Of a stretch of 64,000 nt of DNA, positions 32,180-41,175 are shown in pieces (position 1 is the first letter of the stretch; every line of letters starts with the position of its first letter). Location: assembly GCA_002007745.1 (NCBI GenBank), contig CP019882.1, forward strand, positions 5,828,001 to 5,892,000. The letters are read 5' to 3'. Position numbers and translations under genes: made by a program. The notes below the pieces were generated by a model. It had not been told where the DNA came from and searched no databases. It saw only the letters and a program-made list of their open reading frames with translations. This stretch comes from Mycolicibacterium litorale (GTDB taxonomy: Bacteria > Actinomycetota > Actinomycetes > Mycobacteriales > Mycobacteriaceae).

Positions 32180-34405
32180 ATGGCATTGGCGATCACCACC
32201 GAGCAGGAAGACCTGGCTGAGTCGGTAGCCCAGTTCGCGGCCCGGCACGCGCCGATCGACAAGACCCGCGCGGCATTGGACTCCATCGCCGCCGGCGAAC
32301 TGCCCACCTGGTGGGAGGAGTTCACCGCCAACGGATTCCACGCGGTGCACATCGACGAAGCGGCCGGCGGGCAGGGCGGCACCCTGGCCGACATGGCGTG
32401 CGTCATCGAGTCCGCTGCCGCGGCACTGCTGCCTGGGCCCTTGCTGAGCACCGCGACGGCAAGCGCGGTGGCGACCTTGGCCGACGATTCGGCGGCGACG
32501 TTGATCGCCGACCTCGCAGCCGGCGCAACAGCGGTGGTGGTGCTGCCCGAGGACTCCGCGGTGCGCGCAGTGCCCGACGGCGACCGGTGGCGACTGAGCG
32601 GGCAGACCTCGACCGTGCTGGGGCTCTGCGCAGCCCAACGCGTGCTGCTGGCCACCCGGGGCGACGACCATGCCGAGCTGTGGTTCGCGCTCAACCTGGG
32701 GTCGGCGATCCCCGGTGTCACCGTCGACCAGTTGCGCGGCACCGACCTGAGCACCGACGTCGGCGTGCTCGTGCTCAACGATCACCTGGCGGCCGCCGGC
32801 TGTCTCGTCACCGGCATCCCCACCGACCGCGCCCGCTGCGTCGTGGTGGCGCTGGCGGCCTGCGCCTCGGCCGGCACGGTGCGCCGCGGGGTGGAGACAG
32901 CCGTGGACTACATCCGCACCCGTGAGCAGTTCGGCAAGCCAGTCGGCTCCTTCCAGGCCCTGCAGCACAAGGCGGCCATCCTTCTGGTGAACGCCGAAAT
33001 GGCTTCCGCCGCAGCCTGGGACGCCGTCCGGGCGATCGATGAGGACATCGAACAGCACCGCCTGGCGGCCGCCTCGGCGGCTCTGATGACGGTCTACCCG
33101 GGGCCGGACCTGATGCTGGACGCCTTGTTGATGTTCGGCGCCATCGGCTACACCTGGGAACACGACACGCACCTGTACTGGCGGCGCGCGACCAGCCTGG
33201 CGGCCGCACTCGGGCCCGTCACCCGATGGGGCCGCGAGGCCGGTGAGCTGGCCAGGACGCTGCACCGATCCACCGCCATCCAGCTGGGTGACGTCGAGGC
33301 CGAGTTCCGGTCCAGGGTCTCCGAGATCCTGGACCGGGCAATGTCGCTGGAGAATGAAATCCCCACCGACGACCGCCGCGCCCCAGGTCTGGCCCACGGC
33401 TCCCAGCGGGACCTGCTGGTCGAGACCGGCTTGGCGGCAGCACACCTGGCGCCGCCCTGGGGTTTGGCAGCCTCCCCGGTGCAACAGGTCATCATCGCCG
33501 AGGAATTCGACAAGCGTCCCGAACTGATCCGGCCGTCGCTGAGCATCGCGGAGTGGATCCTGCCCACGATCCTCGACAGCGGCACCGACCAGCAGCGCGA
33601 GCGATTCGCCGAACCGATCCTGCGGGGCACCCAGCGGTGGTGCCAATTGTTCAGCGAGCCGGGCGCCGGTTCGGACCTGGCTTCGCTGAGCACCCGCGCC
33701 ACGAAGGTCGACGGCGGCTGGTTGATCAACGGCCATAAGATCTGGACGTCCTCGGCCCACCTGGCACAGTTCGGCGCGCTGCTGGCTCGCAGCGATCCCG
33801 ATGCGCCCAAGCACCGGGGCATCAGCTATTTCCTGGTCGACATGACCTCACCGGGCCTCGAGATCAGCCCGATCAAGCAGGCCAGCGGACACTTCGATTT
33901 CAACGAGGTGTTCTTCACCGACGTTTTCGTTCCCGACGACATGCTGGTCGGGCAACCCGGCGACGGCTGGAACCTGGCGGTGGCGACCATGGCCGTCGAG
34001 CGCACGGCGATCGGCAATTACGTCAACATCGATCGCAGCGAAGCACTTCGGCAGCTGGCCGACACCGGCGGATCCGACCATGACGCCATCCTCGCGGCCC
34101 TCGGGGGGATCGAAGCCCACACCACCGCGATCAAGGCGATGGTGTTGCGCGAGACCCTGCGACTGGTCGAGGGCCAGGGTCCCGGTCCGACCTCGAGCAT
34201 CGCCAAGTATGCGATGGTGCTGCTGCTGCGGCGAGCTTCAACCGCCACGCTCGGACTGACCGGACGCCTCGCGATGCTCGAGGATTCCGACCCCGCCGTG
34301 ATATCGCCGTATTTCGACATGCCGTCGGAACTCATCGGCGGTGGGACCGCGGAGATTCAGCTGACCGTGATCGCGTCGATGATCCTGGGCCTGCCGCGCA
34401 GGTAG
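32180..34405 (+). CDS. Fused two-domain acyl-CoA dehydrogenase (FadE-like)
   Basis: 741 aa protein with two acyl-CoA dehydrogenase modules in one chain. The N-terminal module (residues 1-370) has RTREQFGKPVGSFQALQHK and FGAIGYTWEHDTHLYWRRA. The C-terminal module (380-741) has LFSEPGAGSDLASLSTRA, NGHKIWTSSA and ELIGGGTAEIQLTVIA. Mycobacteria use such double-length FadE proteins (FadE6/FadE34 type), where the two halves replace a heterodimer in fatty-acid or steroid side-chain oxidation. ATG with GGAG 12 nt upstream. Divergent from a KstR-like TetR regulator. The substrate is inferred only from the family. Confidence 0.87.
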   Translation: MALAITTEQEDLAESVAQFAARHAPIDKTRAALDSIAAGELPTWWEEFTANGFHAVHIDEAAGGQGGTLADMACVIESAAAALLPGPLLSTATASAVATLADDSAATLIADLAAGATAVVVLPEDSAVRAVPDGDRWRLSGQTSTVLGLCAAQRVLLATRGDDHAELWFALNLGSAIPGVTVDQLRGTDLSTDVGVLVLNDHLAAAGCLVTGIPTDRARCVVVALAACASAGTVRRGVETAVDYIRTREQFGKPVGSFQALQHKAAILLVNAEMASAAAWDAVRAIDEDIEQHRLAAASAALMTVYPGPDLMLDALLMFGAIGYTWEHDTHLYWRRATSLAAALGPVTRWGREAGELARTLHRSTAIQLGDVEAEFRSRVSEILDRAMSLENEIPTDDRRAPGLAHGSQRDLLVETGLAAAHLAPPWGLAASPVQQVIIAEEFDKRPELIRPSLSIAEWILPTILDSGTDQQRERFAEPILRGTQRWCQLFSEPGAGSDLASLSTRATKVDGGWLINGHKIWTSSAHLAQFGALLARSDPDAPKHRGISYFLVDMTSPGLEISPIKQASGHFDFNEVFFTDVFVPDDMLVGQPGDGWNLAVATMAVERTAIGNYVNIDRSEALRQLADTGGSDHDAILAALGGIEAHTTAIKAMVLRETLRLVEGQGPGPTSSIAKYAMVLLLRRASTATLGLTGRLAMLEDSDPAVISPYFDMPSELIGGGTAEIQLTVIASMILGLPRR

Positions 34406-34609
34406 CTCGGGCCGACCGCTGCGGCAGTCCTGCAGGACCTTCCCGGTCGGCGTTCGCTGATGCACCTGACTCGGCATACCTGCTAGCCGGTAGAGCCGCT
34501 CATGGGTATCCGTCGGAATAGCTGGGTGCCAGCGGCGATGTGCGGCCACCCCTGGGCACGCGACTCTTATGCCATCGAAGCGCATTGTCCCTCGGGGAAG
34601 GAAACGATC

Positions 34610-35356
34610 ATGACACTCACCACAGCAGCCAAGGCCAGCCAGGCAAAACGAGTTCGGTACGGAGTCGCCGCCGCGGGAGTGTCCGTCGCAGCCCTGCTGG
34701 GCCCGCAGGCGACACCCGTCGCCGCAGCAGACACCTGCCCGGACGTCGAGGTCGTCTTTGCCCGAGGGACATTCGAGGCACCCGGGGTGGGCGCCACCGG
34801 CCAAGCCTTCGTCGACGCACTCACCGCTCGCCTCAACGGGAAGGACACCGTCGGGGTGTACCCGGTCAGTTATCCCGCATCGCTGGACTTCGCGCAGGCG
34901 GCTGACGGGATCGCCGACGCCAGCACCAAGATCGAGGCGATCGCGGCCAGCTGCCCGAGCACCAAGATCGTGCTCGGCGGCTACTCCCAAGGTGCCGCGG
35001 TGGCCGGTTACACCACCACGGAGACCCTGCCGGCCGGGTTCGTGCTGCCCAGCGGCATCAGCGGTCCGATGCCGCCGGCGATCGCATCGCACGTCGCGGC
35101 CGTAGTGCTGTTCGGGACGCCGGCGAACTGGGTCGTCGACCTGGCCGACCATGACGCCCCCCCGATCGCCATCGGCGCGCTGTATGCGCCGAAGACCCTG
35201 GAATTGTGTGCACCAGGAGATCCGGTGTGCTCACCGGGGGGACTGGATCGGGCCGCACACAGCGCATACAAGGACAACGGGATGGCCGGGCAGGCCGCAG
35301 ATTACGTCGTCAACGCACTCGGCGGAGCGCCTGCCCAGCCCCAACAGAACGTCTGA
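34610..35356 (+). CDS. Secreted cutinase-family esterase (Culp-like)
   Basis: 248 aa exported serine esterase, closer to the classical mycobacterial Culp/CFP21 type than the other cutinase at 18.5 kb. Signal peptide residues 1-40, cleaved near VAAAD. Family blocks: CPDVEVVFARGTFEAPGVG, the nucleophile Ser in LGGYSQGAAVAG, LCAPGDPVC with the catalytic Asp, and AHSAYKDNG with the His. The four expected Cys are present. The ATG follows GAAGGAAAC. It stands alone between the acyl-CoA dehydrogenase and an aldo-keto reductase. Confidence 0.9.
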   Translation: MTLTTAAKASQAKRVRYGVAAAGVSVAALLGPQATPVAAADTCPDVEVVFARGTFEAPGVGATGQAFVDALTARLNGKDTVGVYPVSYPASLDFAQAADGIADASTKIEAIAASCPSTKIVLGGYSQGAAVAGYTTTETLPAGFVLPSGISGPMPPAIASHVAAVVLFGTPANWVVDLADHDAPPIAIGALYAPKTLELCAPGDPVCSPGGLDRAAHSAYKDNGMAGQAADYVVNALGGAPAQPQQNV

Positions 35357-35394
35357 CCGCTCGGCACAACATCGGAGAAGAAGGGATCGCAGCC

Positions 35395-36363
35395 ATGCAC
35401 AAGTCGAAACTCGGTGAGCTCGAGGTCTCCGCACAGGGGCTGGGCTGCATGGGAATGAGCGAGTACTACGGTGCCTCGGACTGGGACACCAATATCGCCA
35501 CCATTCACCACGCATTCGACCTCGGAGTCACGTTCCTCGACACCGCCGACCAGTACGGTGCGGGACACAACGAGGTGCTCGTCGGCCGCGCCGTCGCCGG
35601 TCGCCGGGACAGCGTGGTGCTGGCAACTAAATTCGGTATCGACCGCAGCGCCGGCGACGACAACCGGCTCTACCGAGGAGACCGGCCCTATGTGAAACGC
35701 TCCTGTGAGGCCTCCCTGTTGAGGCTCGGTGTGGACCACATCGATCTGTACTACCTGCACCGGCCGCCGCAGAACGCCGAGATCGAAGACACCGTCGCCG
35801 CGATGGCCGAACTCGTCGCAGAAGGCAAGGTCAGGTTCCTGGGCCTCAGCGAGGTTGACGGCGACCTGCTGCGCCGCGCACATGCGGTGCACCCGATCAC
35901 AGCCGTGCAGAGCGAGTACTCACTGTGGACCCGCGACGTCGAACAGGTCACCCCTGTCATGGCCGAGCTCGGGATAGGCCTGGTCCCGTACTCGCCACTG
36001 GGCCGCGGCTTTCTCACCGGCGCGGTCAATACCGACGCCCTCGATCCGAACGATTTCCGTGCGCGCAATCCCCGTTTCACCGGTGAGGCGGGTCGACACA
36101 ACCAGGCGATCGCCGAGACCGTCGCGGCCGTGGCCGGACGGCTGGGCGCACTCCCAGCGCAGGTCGCCTTGGCGTGGGTCTACGCCCAGGCACCGCGGCT
36201 GGGCGTTTCGGTGGTACCGATCCCTGGCACTCGCAGCCCCGTCCGGCTGGAGCAGAATGTCGCCGCAGTCGATGTGCGCTTGGACGACGACGCCCTCCGA
36301 CAGTTGACCCCGCTCAGCGATGCGGTGGTCGGCGGACGGTACGCAGAACGCGGTGTGCGTTAG
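35395..36363 (+). CDS. Aldo/keto reductase
   Basis: 322 aa NADPH-dependent TIM-barrel reductase. LGCMGMSEYYG, FLDTADQYG (Asp and Tyr of the catalytic tetrad), LATKFGID (Lys), DLYYLHRPP (His), VQSEYSLWTRD and PYSPLGRGFLTG are the family blocks. The C-terminal VVPIPGTRSPVRLEQN binds NADPH. The ATG at 35395 follows GAGAAGAAGGG. It lies 38 nt after the cutinase gene. The physiological substrate is unknown. Confidence 0.9.
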   Translation: MHKSKLGELEVSAQGLGCMGMSEYYGASDWDTNIATIHHAFDLGVTFLDTADQYGAGHNEVLVGRAVAGRRDSVVLATKFGIDRSAGDDNRLYRGDRPYVKRSCEASLLRLGVDHIDLYYLHRPPQNAEIEDTVAAMAELVAEGKVRFLGLSEVDGDLLRRAHAVHPITAVQSEYSLWTRDVEQVTPVMAELGIGLVPYSPLGRGFLTGAVNTDALDPNDFRARNPRFTGEAGRHNQAIAETVAAVAGRLGALPAQVALAWVYAQAPRLGVSVVPIPGTRSPVRLEQNVAAVDVRLDDDALRQLTPLSDAVVGGRYAERGVR

Positions 36364-36464
36364 CTGGTCCGCGCGAGGCGTCGCCGTCGGATGGGTGTCA
36401 CGGTTCTCAGTGAACGGTATGACTGAGTGCACGAATCCTTGACAGTTAGCGCAAGGTAGCAGTC

Positions 36465-37250
36465 ATGGAAAACAATCTGGCCACCAAAGTCGCCGTCGTC
36501 TCGGGCGCAAGCAAGGGCATCGGGCTGGCCATCAGCCAGGCGCTGGCCGCGGCGGGCGCCCACGTCGTCGCCGGAGCCCGGCACAACAGCCCCGAACTGC
36601 AAGCCCTGGAAGCGGCCGGCTCGGCGACCTTCGTCGCGGCTGACCTGTCCACCACAGAAGGGCCGCGGGCATTGGTCGCCGCCGCTGCCCAACGGGGCGG
36701 AGTGGACATCCTGGTCAACAACGCCGGGGCGGTCACGCCGCGGTTCGAAGGCCTGCTGTCGGTCAGCGACGAGGACTGGATGGAAGCACTGACCCTGAAC
36801 TTCCTGTCCGCCGTGCGCATCACCCGGGAAGCCGTCCCGCACATGCTCGTCCGCGGCGGCGGCGCGATCGTGATGATCGGTTCGGTCAACGCCACGCTGC
36901 CCGAGTGGAACATCGTCGACTACAGCGCATCGAAGGCCGCGCTGGCCAACTTCGCCAAGAGTCTTTCGAAAGAATTCGGCCACAAGGGAATTCGGGTCAA
37001 CACCATCAGCCCCGGACCGGTGGCCACCGACCTGTGGCTGGCCGAGGACGGCATCGCCGCACAGTTCTCCGCAGCCAGTGGGGCCACACCCGACCAGGTG
37101 GTGGATTCCGTGGTTGCCGGTTCGGCGACCGGTCGCTTCACCACACCCGCGGAAGTCGCCGATCTGACCGTCTTCCTGGCCGGTGAGCAGGCGGCCAACA
37201 TCACCGGCGCAGACATCCGCATCGACGGCGGCTACGTCCCCACCCTGTGA
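36465..37250 (+). CDS. SDR-family oxidoreductase
   Basis: 261 aa classical SDR: SGASKGIGLAISQ cofactor site, NNAGAVTPRFEG, catalytic Ser in VMIGSVNATLP, Tyr and Lys in VDYSASKAALANFAK, and NITGADIRIDGGYVPT at the end. ATG start about 100 nt after the aldo-keto reductase, with a nitroreductase 100 nt downstream; the three reductases may share a detoxification role, but a single transcript is not certain. Confidence 0.88.
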   Translation: MENNLATKVAVVSGASKGIGLAISQALAAAGAHVVAGARHNSPELQALEAAGSATFVAADLSTTEGPRALVAAAAQRGGVDILVNNAGAVTPRFEGLLSVSDEDWMEALTLNFLSAVRITREAVPHMLVRGGGAIVMIGSVNATLPEWNIVDYSASKAALANFAKSLSKEFGHKGIRVNTISPGPVATDLWLAEDGIAAQFSAASGATPDQVVDSVVAGSATGRFTTPAEVADLTVFLAGEQAANITGADIRIDGGYVPTL

Positions 37251-37350
37251 ATCGGCGGGATCGGGGTGGCCCGGATGCAGATCGCGATCGCCGACACTTT
37301 TCCGTTGCAGACATATCCGCATCGTGCGGCACCGACGGAGGCAGATAACG

Positions 37351-38004
37351 ATGTACGACCTGGAGCAGGCCATCACCGACCGGCGCTCGATTCGGCTGTT
37401 CCTGCGGGACAAGCCGGTACCGCGGGATCTCGTGGTGGAATCGCTCGAACTGGCCATCCGGGCACCGTCGAACTCCAACATCCAGCCTTGGCACGTGGTG
37501 TTCGCGTCCGGCCCGGCCCGTGACCGGTTGGCCGAGGCGCTGCTGGAACAGGCCGACATCGCGGTACCGAGCGTCCCGGCCCTGCCGGAGAACTTCGCCC
37601 ACCTGCGCCGCGAGCTGGGCGCCCTGGTCTACGGGTCGATGGGCATCGCGCGGCACGACGCCGAGGCCAGGCGCCTCGCGGTACTGCGCAACTGGGAGTT
37701 CTTCCGCGCTCCGCTGGCCGGCATCGTCTGCATGCACCGCGATCTCGGCCCTGTCGACGCTGTCGGAGTCGGCATGTTCCTGCAGACCTTCCTACTGGCG
37801 CTGACCGCTCGTGGACTGGGCAGCTGCGTGCAGGTGTCGGTGGCCGGCTACCCGGACACCCTGCGCGAACACCTCGACATCGGCGCCGACATGCAGATCC
37901 TGTGCGGGGTGGCCATTGGCTACCCCGATCCCGAATTCGCCGCGAATCGGCTTACGGTGCCGCGCGATCCGCTGGCGCACAACGTGGTCTTCCGGGACGC
38001 GTGA
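37351..38004 (+). CDS. Nitroreductase-family FMN oxidoreductase
   Basis: 217 aa NAD(P)H-dependent flavoprotein. The N-terminal ITDRRSIRLFLRDKPVPRD and APSNSNIQPWHVVF bind FMN, and LALTARGLGSCVQVSVAG plus GVAIGYPDPEFAANR complete the fold. The ATG at 37351 follows GGAGGCAG. Proteins of this type reduce nitroaromatics, quinones or enones. It ends 72 nt before the convergent L,D-transpeptidase gene. Confidence 0.88.
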   Translation: MYDLEQAITDRRSIRLFLRDKPVPRDLVVESLELAIRAPSNSNIQPWHVVFASGPARDRLAEALLEQADIAVPSVPALPENFAHLRRELGALVYGSMGIARHDAEARRLAVLRNWEFFRAPLAGIVCMHRDLGPVDAVGVGMFLQTFLLALTARGLGSCVQVSVAGYPDTLREHLDIGADMQILCGVAIGYPDPEFAANRLTVPRDPLAHNVVFRDA

Positions 38005-38076
38005 GGAGCCAGGACACCGTCGATCGCAACACTGGGTCGACGGCAGACCGCCAGGCGTCTCCCCGCGGCGCAGCCA

Positions 38077-38751
38077 TCAGGACGGAAGCAGCGATGGACT
38101 GCCGACGCCGATGGTGATCAGCGGATCAGCCGCCGGATCGAGCCAGTTGAGGATCGACCGCATCTCCTCGCGGCCGATGGCCACGCAGCCCCAGGTGGGA
38201 TTGCCGTCGGTCACATGCAGAAAGATTCCGGCCACCTTTCCCGGAATACGTTGGGGATTCGACGCGATATTGACCGCGTAGTCGTAGACAGGCCCGGAGT
38301 CATAGAGATTCTCGGCGATCCCGGACGGCTTGTCCTGGCTGCGCACGTGGGTGTTGTAGGTCGGCGACTTACCGTCCTCGTCCCACCAATCCTGGTCCGT
38401 GGCTTGAAAATACGGCATTCTCGTGCCCGGGTCGGCTTGGCGGCCGAAGGCTTGGTCGAAACCGAAAGTCCCGGCCGGCGTGCGGTAGACACCATCCGCC
38501 GGGGCACCGACGCCGAGTTCACCCACCTTGGCCGGAGTGGGCCCCAGGACCACCTTCCACTCTGAGCCCACCTTCTGGAAGGCGGTGAGACTGCCGGTCG
38601 TGGCGTTGGCAGCCGGGACCCCGACCACGACCCATTGCGTGGACTGCCCGGCTGCGGGCTCCGCGGCGGCCGGCGCGGCGAGCACCGTCGGGCCCAACAA
38701 CAGCAGGGCCGCCCGTGCTCCGGCGGCCGGCAGCGCTTTGAGTGGTTTCAC
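38077..38751 (-). CDS. Secreted L,D-transpeptidase/YkuD-like protein
   Basis: 224 aa exported protein with a signal peptide (residues 1-31; LPAAGARAALLLLGPTVLAA). The catalytic motif is HVTDGNPTWGCVAIGREEM, the H-x-x-x-G...GC pattern of YkuD L,D-transpeptidases, with an Asn-rich approach (YDYAVNIASNP). It probably cross-links or edits peptidoglycan. The GTG at 38751 is chosen because GGAG lies just upstream and the signal peptide starts there; a farther in-frame start at 38796 adds 15 polar residues. Confidence 0.83.
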   Translation of the reverse strand: MKPLKALPAAGARAALLLLGPTVLAAPAAAEPAAGQSTQWVVVGVPAANATTGSLTAFQKVGSEWKVVLGPTPAKVGELGVGAPADGVYRTPAGTFGFDQAFGRQADPGTRMPYFQATDQDWWDEDGKSPTYNTHVRSQDKPSGIAENLYDSGPVYDYAVNIASNPQRIPGKVAGIFLHVTDGNPTWGCVAIGREEMRSILNWLDPAADPLITIGVGSPSLLPS

Positions 38752-38881
38752 ATGTTCTCCGGAATCGACGGGATATCGCTCGCCCAAGAGGCCCATCGTA
38801 GTCAGCGGTGGGCACCGGCTCGATAGCCGAGGCGGTCCACGTCAGCTAATAACCACATCGTATTCACATCGTTATCTAGGG

Positions 38882-38917
38882 TTGCCCTAAGTGTCACATG
38901 GATAACTTGAGTAACAG
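38882..38917 (+). promoter_or_regulatory. Conserved promoter-operator, copy 1
   Basis: TTGCCC (38882-38887), 15 nt spacer, TAACTT (38903-38908) inside an imperfect dyad ATAACT-TG-AGTAAC. The same layout and most bases recur at 41083-41118 before the paralogous gene, and in both cases the TAACTT box lies exactly 72 nt before the ATG. It is read here as a promoter with an overlapping operator. Confidence 0.6.
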
Positions 38918-38974
38918 GGCCGGTGGACCTGAACGGCCGCCGACATCGCGAAATGAGCCGAACGGACCCTACCG

Positions 38975-39427
38975 ATGAATACCGTTTTGTATTTCAGCAC
39001 CACCGGCGTCGTCTACGAAACGCGAGCCTACAGCAAAGCCGACCTCGCCGAACTGGTGCACGGCCATGAATTGCAGTGCCTGACCAGTACCGATCGTCAA
39101 TTCGACTTCTGGTTCAGCCCGTCACCGCGCGGGTGCCAACGCCGCACCAACCAGAACGCCACTGAACTGCTGCTGGCGACCACATCGTTCTCAGCCAAAA
39201 CGGTGCCACTCCTGCGTGGCTGCATCGTCATTGCGACGCACGACACCGACGGCGAGGTGGACGGGCTCAGCTGGCAACAGCTCGACGTGCTGGCCGAACG
39301 CAACCGAGCGCTGTCCGCCCGTGACGCGCGGGTGCTGGGTCGCCGGATCGCCCGGGACAGCCACCGAACCGCACAGCGTGGCTGCGATGTTCCCGCAGCC
39401 GACGTGCGAACGTCGGCGCAACACTGA
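38975..39427 (+). CDS. Conserved small protein, paralogue A, beside multicopper oxidase
   Basis: 150 aa soluble protein of no family I recognise. It starts MNTVLYFSTTGVVYETRAYS, has the invariant core LTSTDRQFDFWFSP, a Cys at 35 and 54 shared with its paralogue, and DGLSWQQLDVLAERNR. The C-terminal third is basic and variable. The gene at 41176 encodes a protein about 70% identical over the first 130 residues (my count). The two flank a multicopper oxidase on the opposite strand. The leader is about 60 nt. No signal peptide, so it acts in the cytosol; binding of RNA, DNA or metal are all possible. Confidence 0.75.
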   Translation: MNTVLYFSTTGVVYETRAYSKADLAELVHGHELQCLTSTDRQFDFWFSPSPRGCQRRTNQNATELLLATTSFSAKTVPLLRGCIVIATHDTDGEVDGLSWQQLDVLAERNRALSARDARVLGRRIARDSHRTAQRGCDVPAADVRTSAQH

Positions 39428-39438
39428 TCACCGAGTCC

Positions 39439-41001
39439 TCAACCGGTGTAGTCCAAGGTCGTCATCATTCCGGCATCCATGTGGTAGCCGTTGTGGCAGT
39501 GCAACATCCAGATCCCCGGATTGTCCGCGACAAGGGCTACCGCGACGGTCTGCATCGGCTTCACGATCACGGTGTCTTTGCGGGGGCCCGGTTGTGCTCC
39601 GGCTCTGAGCACCTGAAATGTATGGCCGTGCAGATGCATCGGATGCCACATCATCGTGTTGTTGGTGAACGTCACTGTGGCATGCTGCCCGCGACGGATC
39701 GTCAACGGGACAGTCTGATCGAAGGTCCGGCCGTTGATCGTCCAGGTGTAGCCCATCATGGATCCACCGAGGCGCGCCTCGAGCGCGACGTCGCTGCTGC
39801 CCGAGCTCAGCACGACCTCCGGTGCGGCGGTCACGGTGTCCACCGTTGCGACTCGGCCGCCCAGTTCCGGTGGACGCAACTGCGGATCCGCAGCGCTGCC
39901 GGCACCGGTCGATAACAACGCTCGTGCCACTGCGTCTTTGCCCTCGGCGGCGGCCACCAGCGGGAAGACCCCGTCACCCGCGGTGACGATGACGTCGTAA
40001 CGTTCCCCCATGCCGAGCAGGACTGCGTCGACGTCGGTGGGAACGACCGGGAATCCGTCGGTGTGGGTGACCGTCATCCGGTGGCCGGCCAGCGCGACAC
40101 GGAAGGCCGTGTCGGCCGCGGCATTGATGATGCGGATGCGGATCCGCTGGCCGGGCTTGGCGCTGAAGGTGCTCGGCGCGGCGGGAATCCGCCCGTTGAC
40201 GAGGTAGTAGGGGTAACTGACGTCGCCACCGTCACCGCCGAGCATGTCACTGGCCTGACCGCCGGTCGGTCGCGGCATCGACCCCATACCGGGCATCCCG
40301 GGCATACCCCGATGCCCGGGCATACCTGCGGAGCGCAGCTCGTCGAAAATCTGTTGTGGAGCCTTGCCCACCCCGGACGTCCAATCGTCGAGCATCACAA
40401 TCCACTCGGCGTCGTAGCGCCCCGGCTCCGCCGGATCGTCGATGATCACCGGCAGATAGAGGCCGAAATCGGTGTCGAGCCCGGTGTGGGGGTGCGCCCA
40501 GTAGGTGCCCGGGTAGGGCGAGCTGAACCGGTAGGCGAAGCTGGCATCCCGATCGATGTCGGGCGTCGCCGGAGCCGCGCCGTCCATGTCGTTGCGGAGC
40601 GCGAGCCCGTGCCAGTGCACCGACGTCGGATGATCGAGTCCGTTGGTCACGGTGACCGCAAGGTCGTCGCCGACATTCGCCCGTAGCAACGGCCCGGGCA
40701 GGGTGCCGTCGTAGAGCAACGTGCGCGCGACGGGGCCGCCGAGATCGACATCCGCTGGCGCGACTGTCAGCCGCCGGCTCACCGTCTTGCCGGTGTGCGG
40801 CCGCGCCGCCTCGGTGGCATCGATGAGGCTGGAAAGTTGCTGACCACCAGTCGAATTCGTGGTGGAGTGCGACGTGGCGGTTCGGCCGCAGGCAGCCAGG
40901 GCCGCACCGCCGGCGATGACGCCGGCGAGAAAGGCGCGTCGCTTCAGCGGTCGCGCCGGGAGCGGTGGATTCATCACGTCCAGGGTGGTCGTGCTCGCCA
41001 T
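39439..41001 (-). CDS. Tat-exported lipoprotein multicopper oxidase
   Basis: 520 aa three-domain laccase-like enzyme, similar in design to mycobacterial MmcO (Rv0846c), which oxidises Cu(I). The twin-Arg signal KRRAFLAGV (residues 20-29) ends with a lipobox Cys38. Copper ligands are HWHG (129-132), HPHTG (170-174), HPMHLHGH and HCHNGYHMDAGM. Residues 226-243 form a Met-rich loop (MPGHRGMPGMPGMGSM) like the copper-responsive segment of CueO. A start at 40974 (MNPPLP) is also possible. Its neighbours on each side are paralogous small proteins with matching promoters. Confidence 0.9.
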   Translation of the reverse strand: MASTTTLDVMNPPLPARPLKRRAFLAGVIAGGAALAACGRTATSHSTTNSTGGQQLSSLIDATEAARPHTGKTVSRRLTVAPADVDLGGPVARTLLYDGTLPGPLLRANVGDDLAVTVTNGLDHPTSVHWHGLALRNDMDGAAPATPDIDRDASFAYRFSSPYPGTYWAHPHTGLDTDFGLYLPVIIDDPAEPGRYDAEWIVMLDDWTSGVGKAPQQIFDELRSAGMPGHRGMPGMPGMGSMPRPTGGQASDMLGGDGGDVSYPYYLVNGRIPAAPSTFSAKPGQRIRIRIINAAADTAFRVALAGHRMTVTHTDGFPVVPTDVDAVLLGMGERYDVIVTAGDGVFPLVAAAEGKDAVARALLSTGAGSAADPQLRPPELGGRVATVDTVTAAPEVVLSSGSSDVALEARLGGSMMGYTWTINGRTFDQTVPLTIRRGQHATVTFTNNTMMWHPMHLHGHTFQVLRAGAQPGPRKDTVIVKPMQTVAVALVADNPGIWMLHCHNGYHMDAGMMTTLDYTG

Positions 41002-41082
41002 GGATCCGATGGTGATCGTGTGAAGATTTGCTCAAGAACCGCGCGGTGTCAGCAGGGGCCGTTGCCGCTTCGATATAGAGGT

Positions 41083-41118
41083 TTGTCCCATTTGCAACAT
41101 GGGTAACTTTAGTCACAG
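41083..41118 (+). promoter_or_regulatory. Conserved promoter-operator, copy 2
   Basis: TTGTCC (41083-41088), 15 nt spacer, TAACTT (41104-41109) within the dyad GTAACT-TT-AGTCAC, followed by ACAGCGCC. Aligns without gaps to the copy at 38882-38917 and keeps the same 72-nt distance from the box to the start codon. Confidence 0.6.
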
Positions 41119-41175
41119 CGCCGACGCGTCGGCGCCGCCATCACCAGCTACGAAAGAGTCGAATGGACCATCGCT

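Noticed and set aside
32156..33814. 552-codon minus-strand frame inside the acyl-CoA dehydrogenase
   Set aside because: Antisense shadow without motifs; the plus-strand product matches a known family along its whole length.
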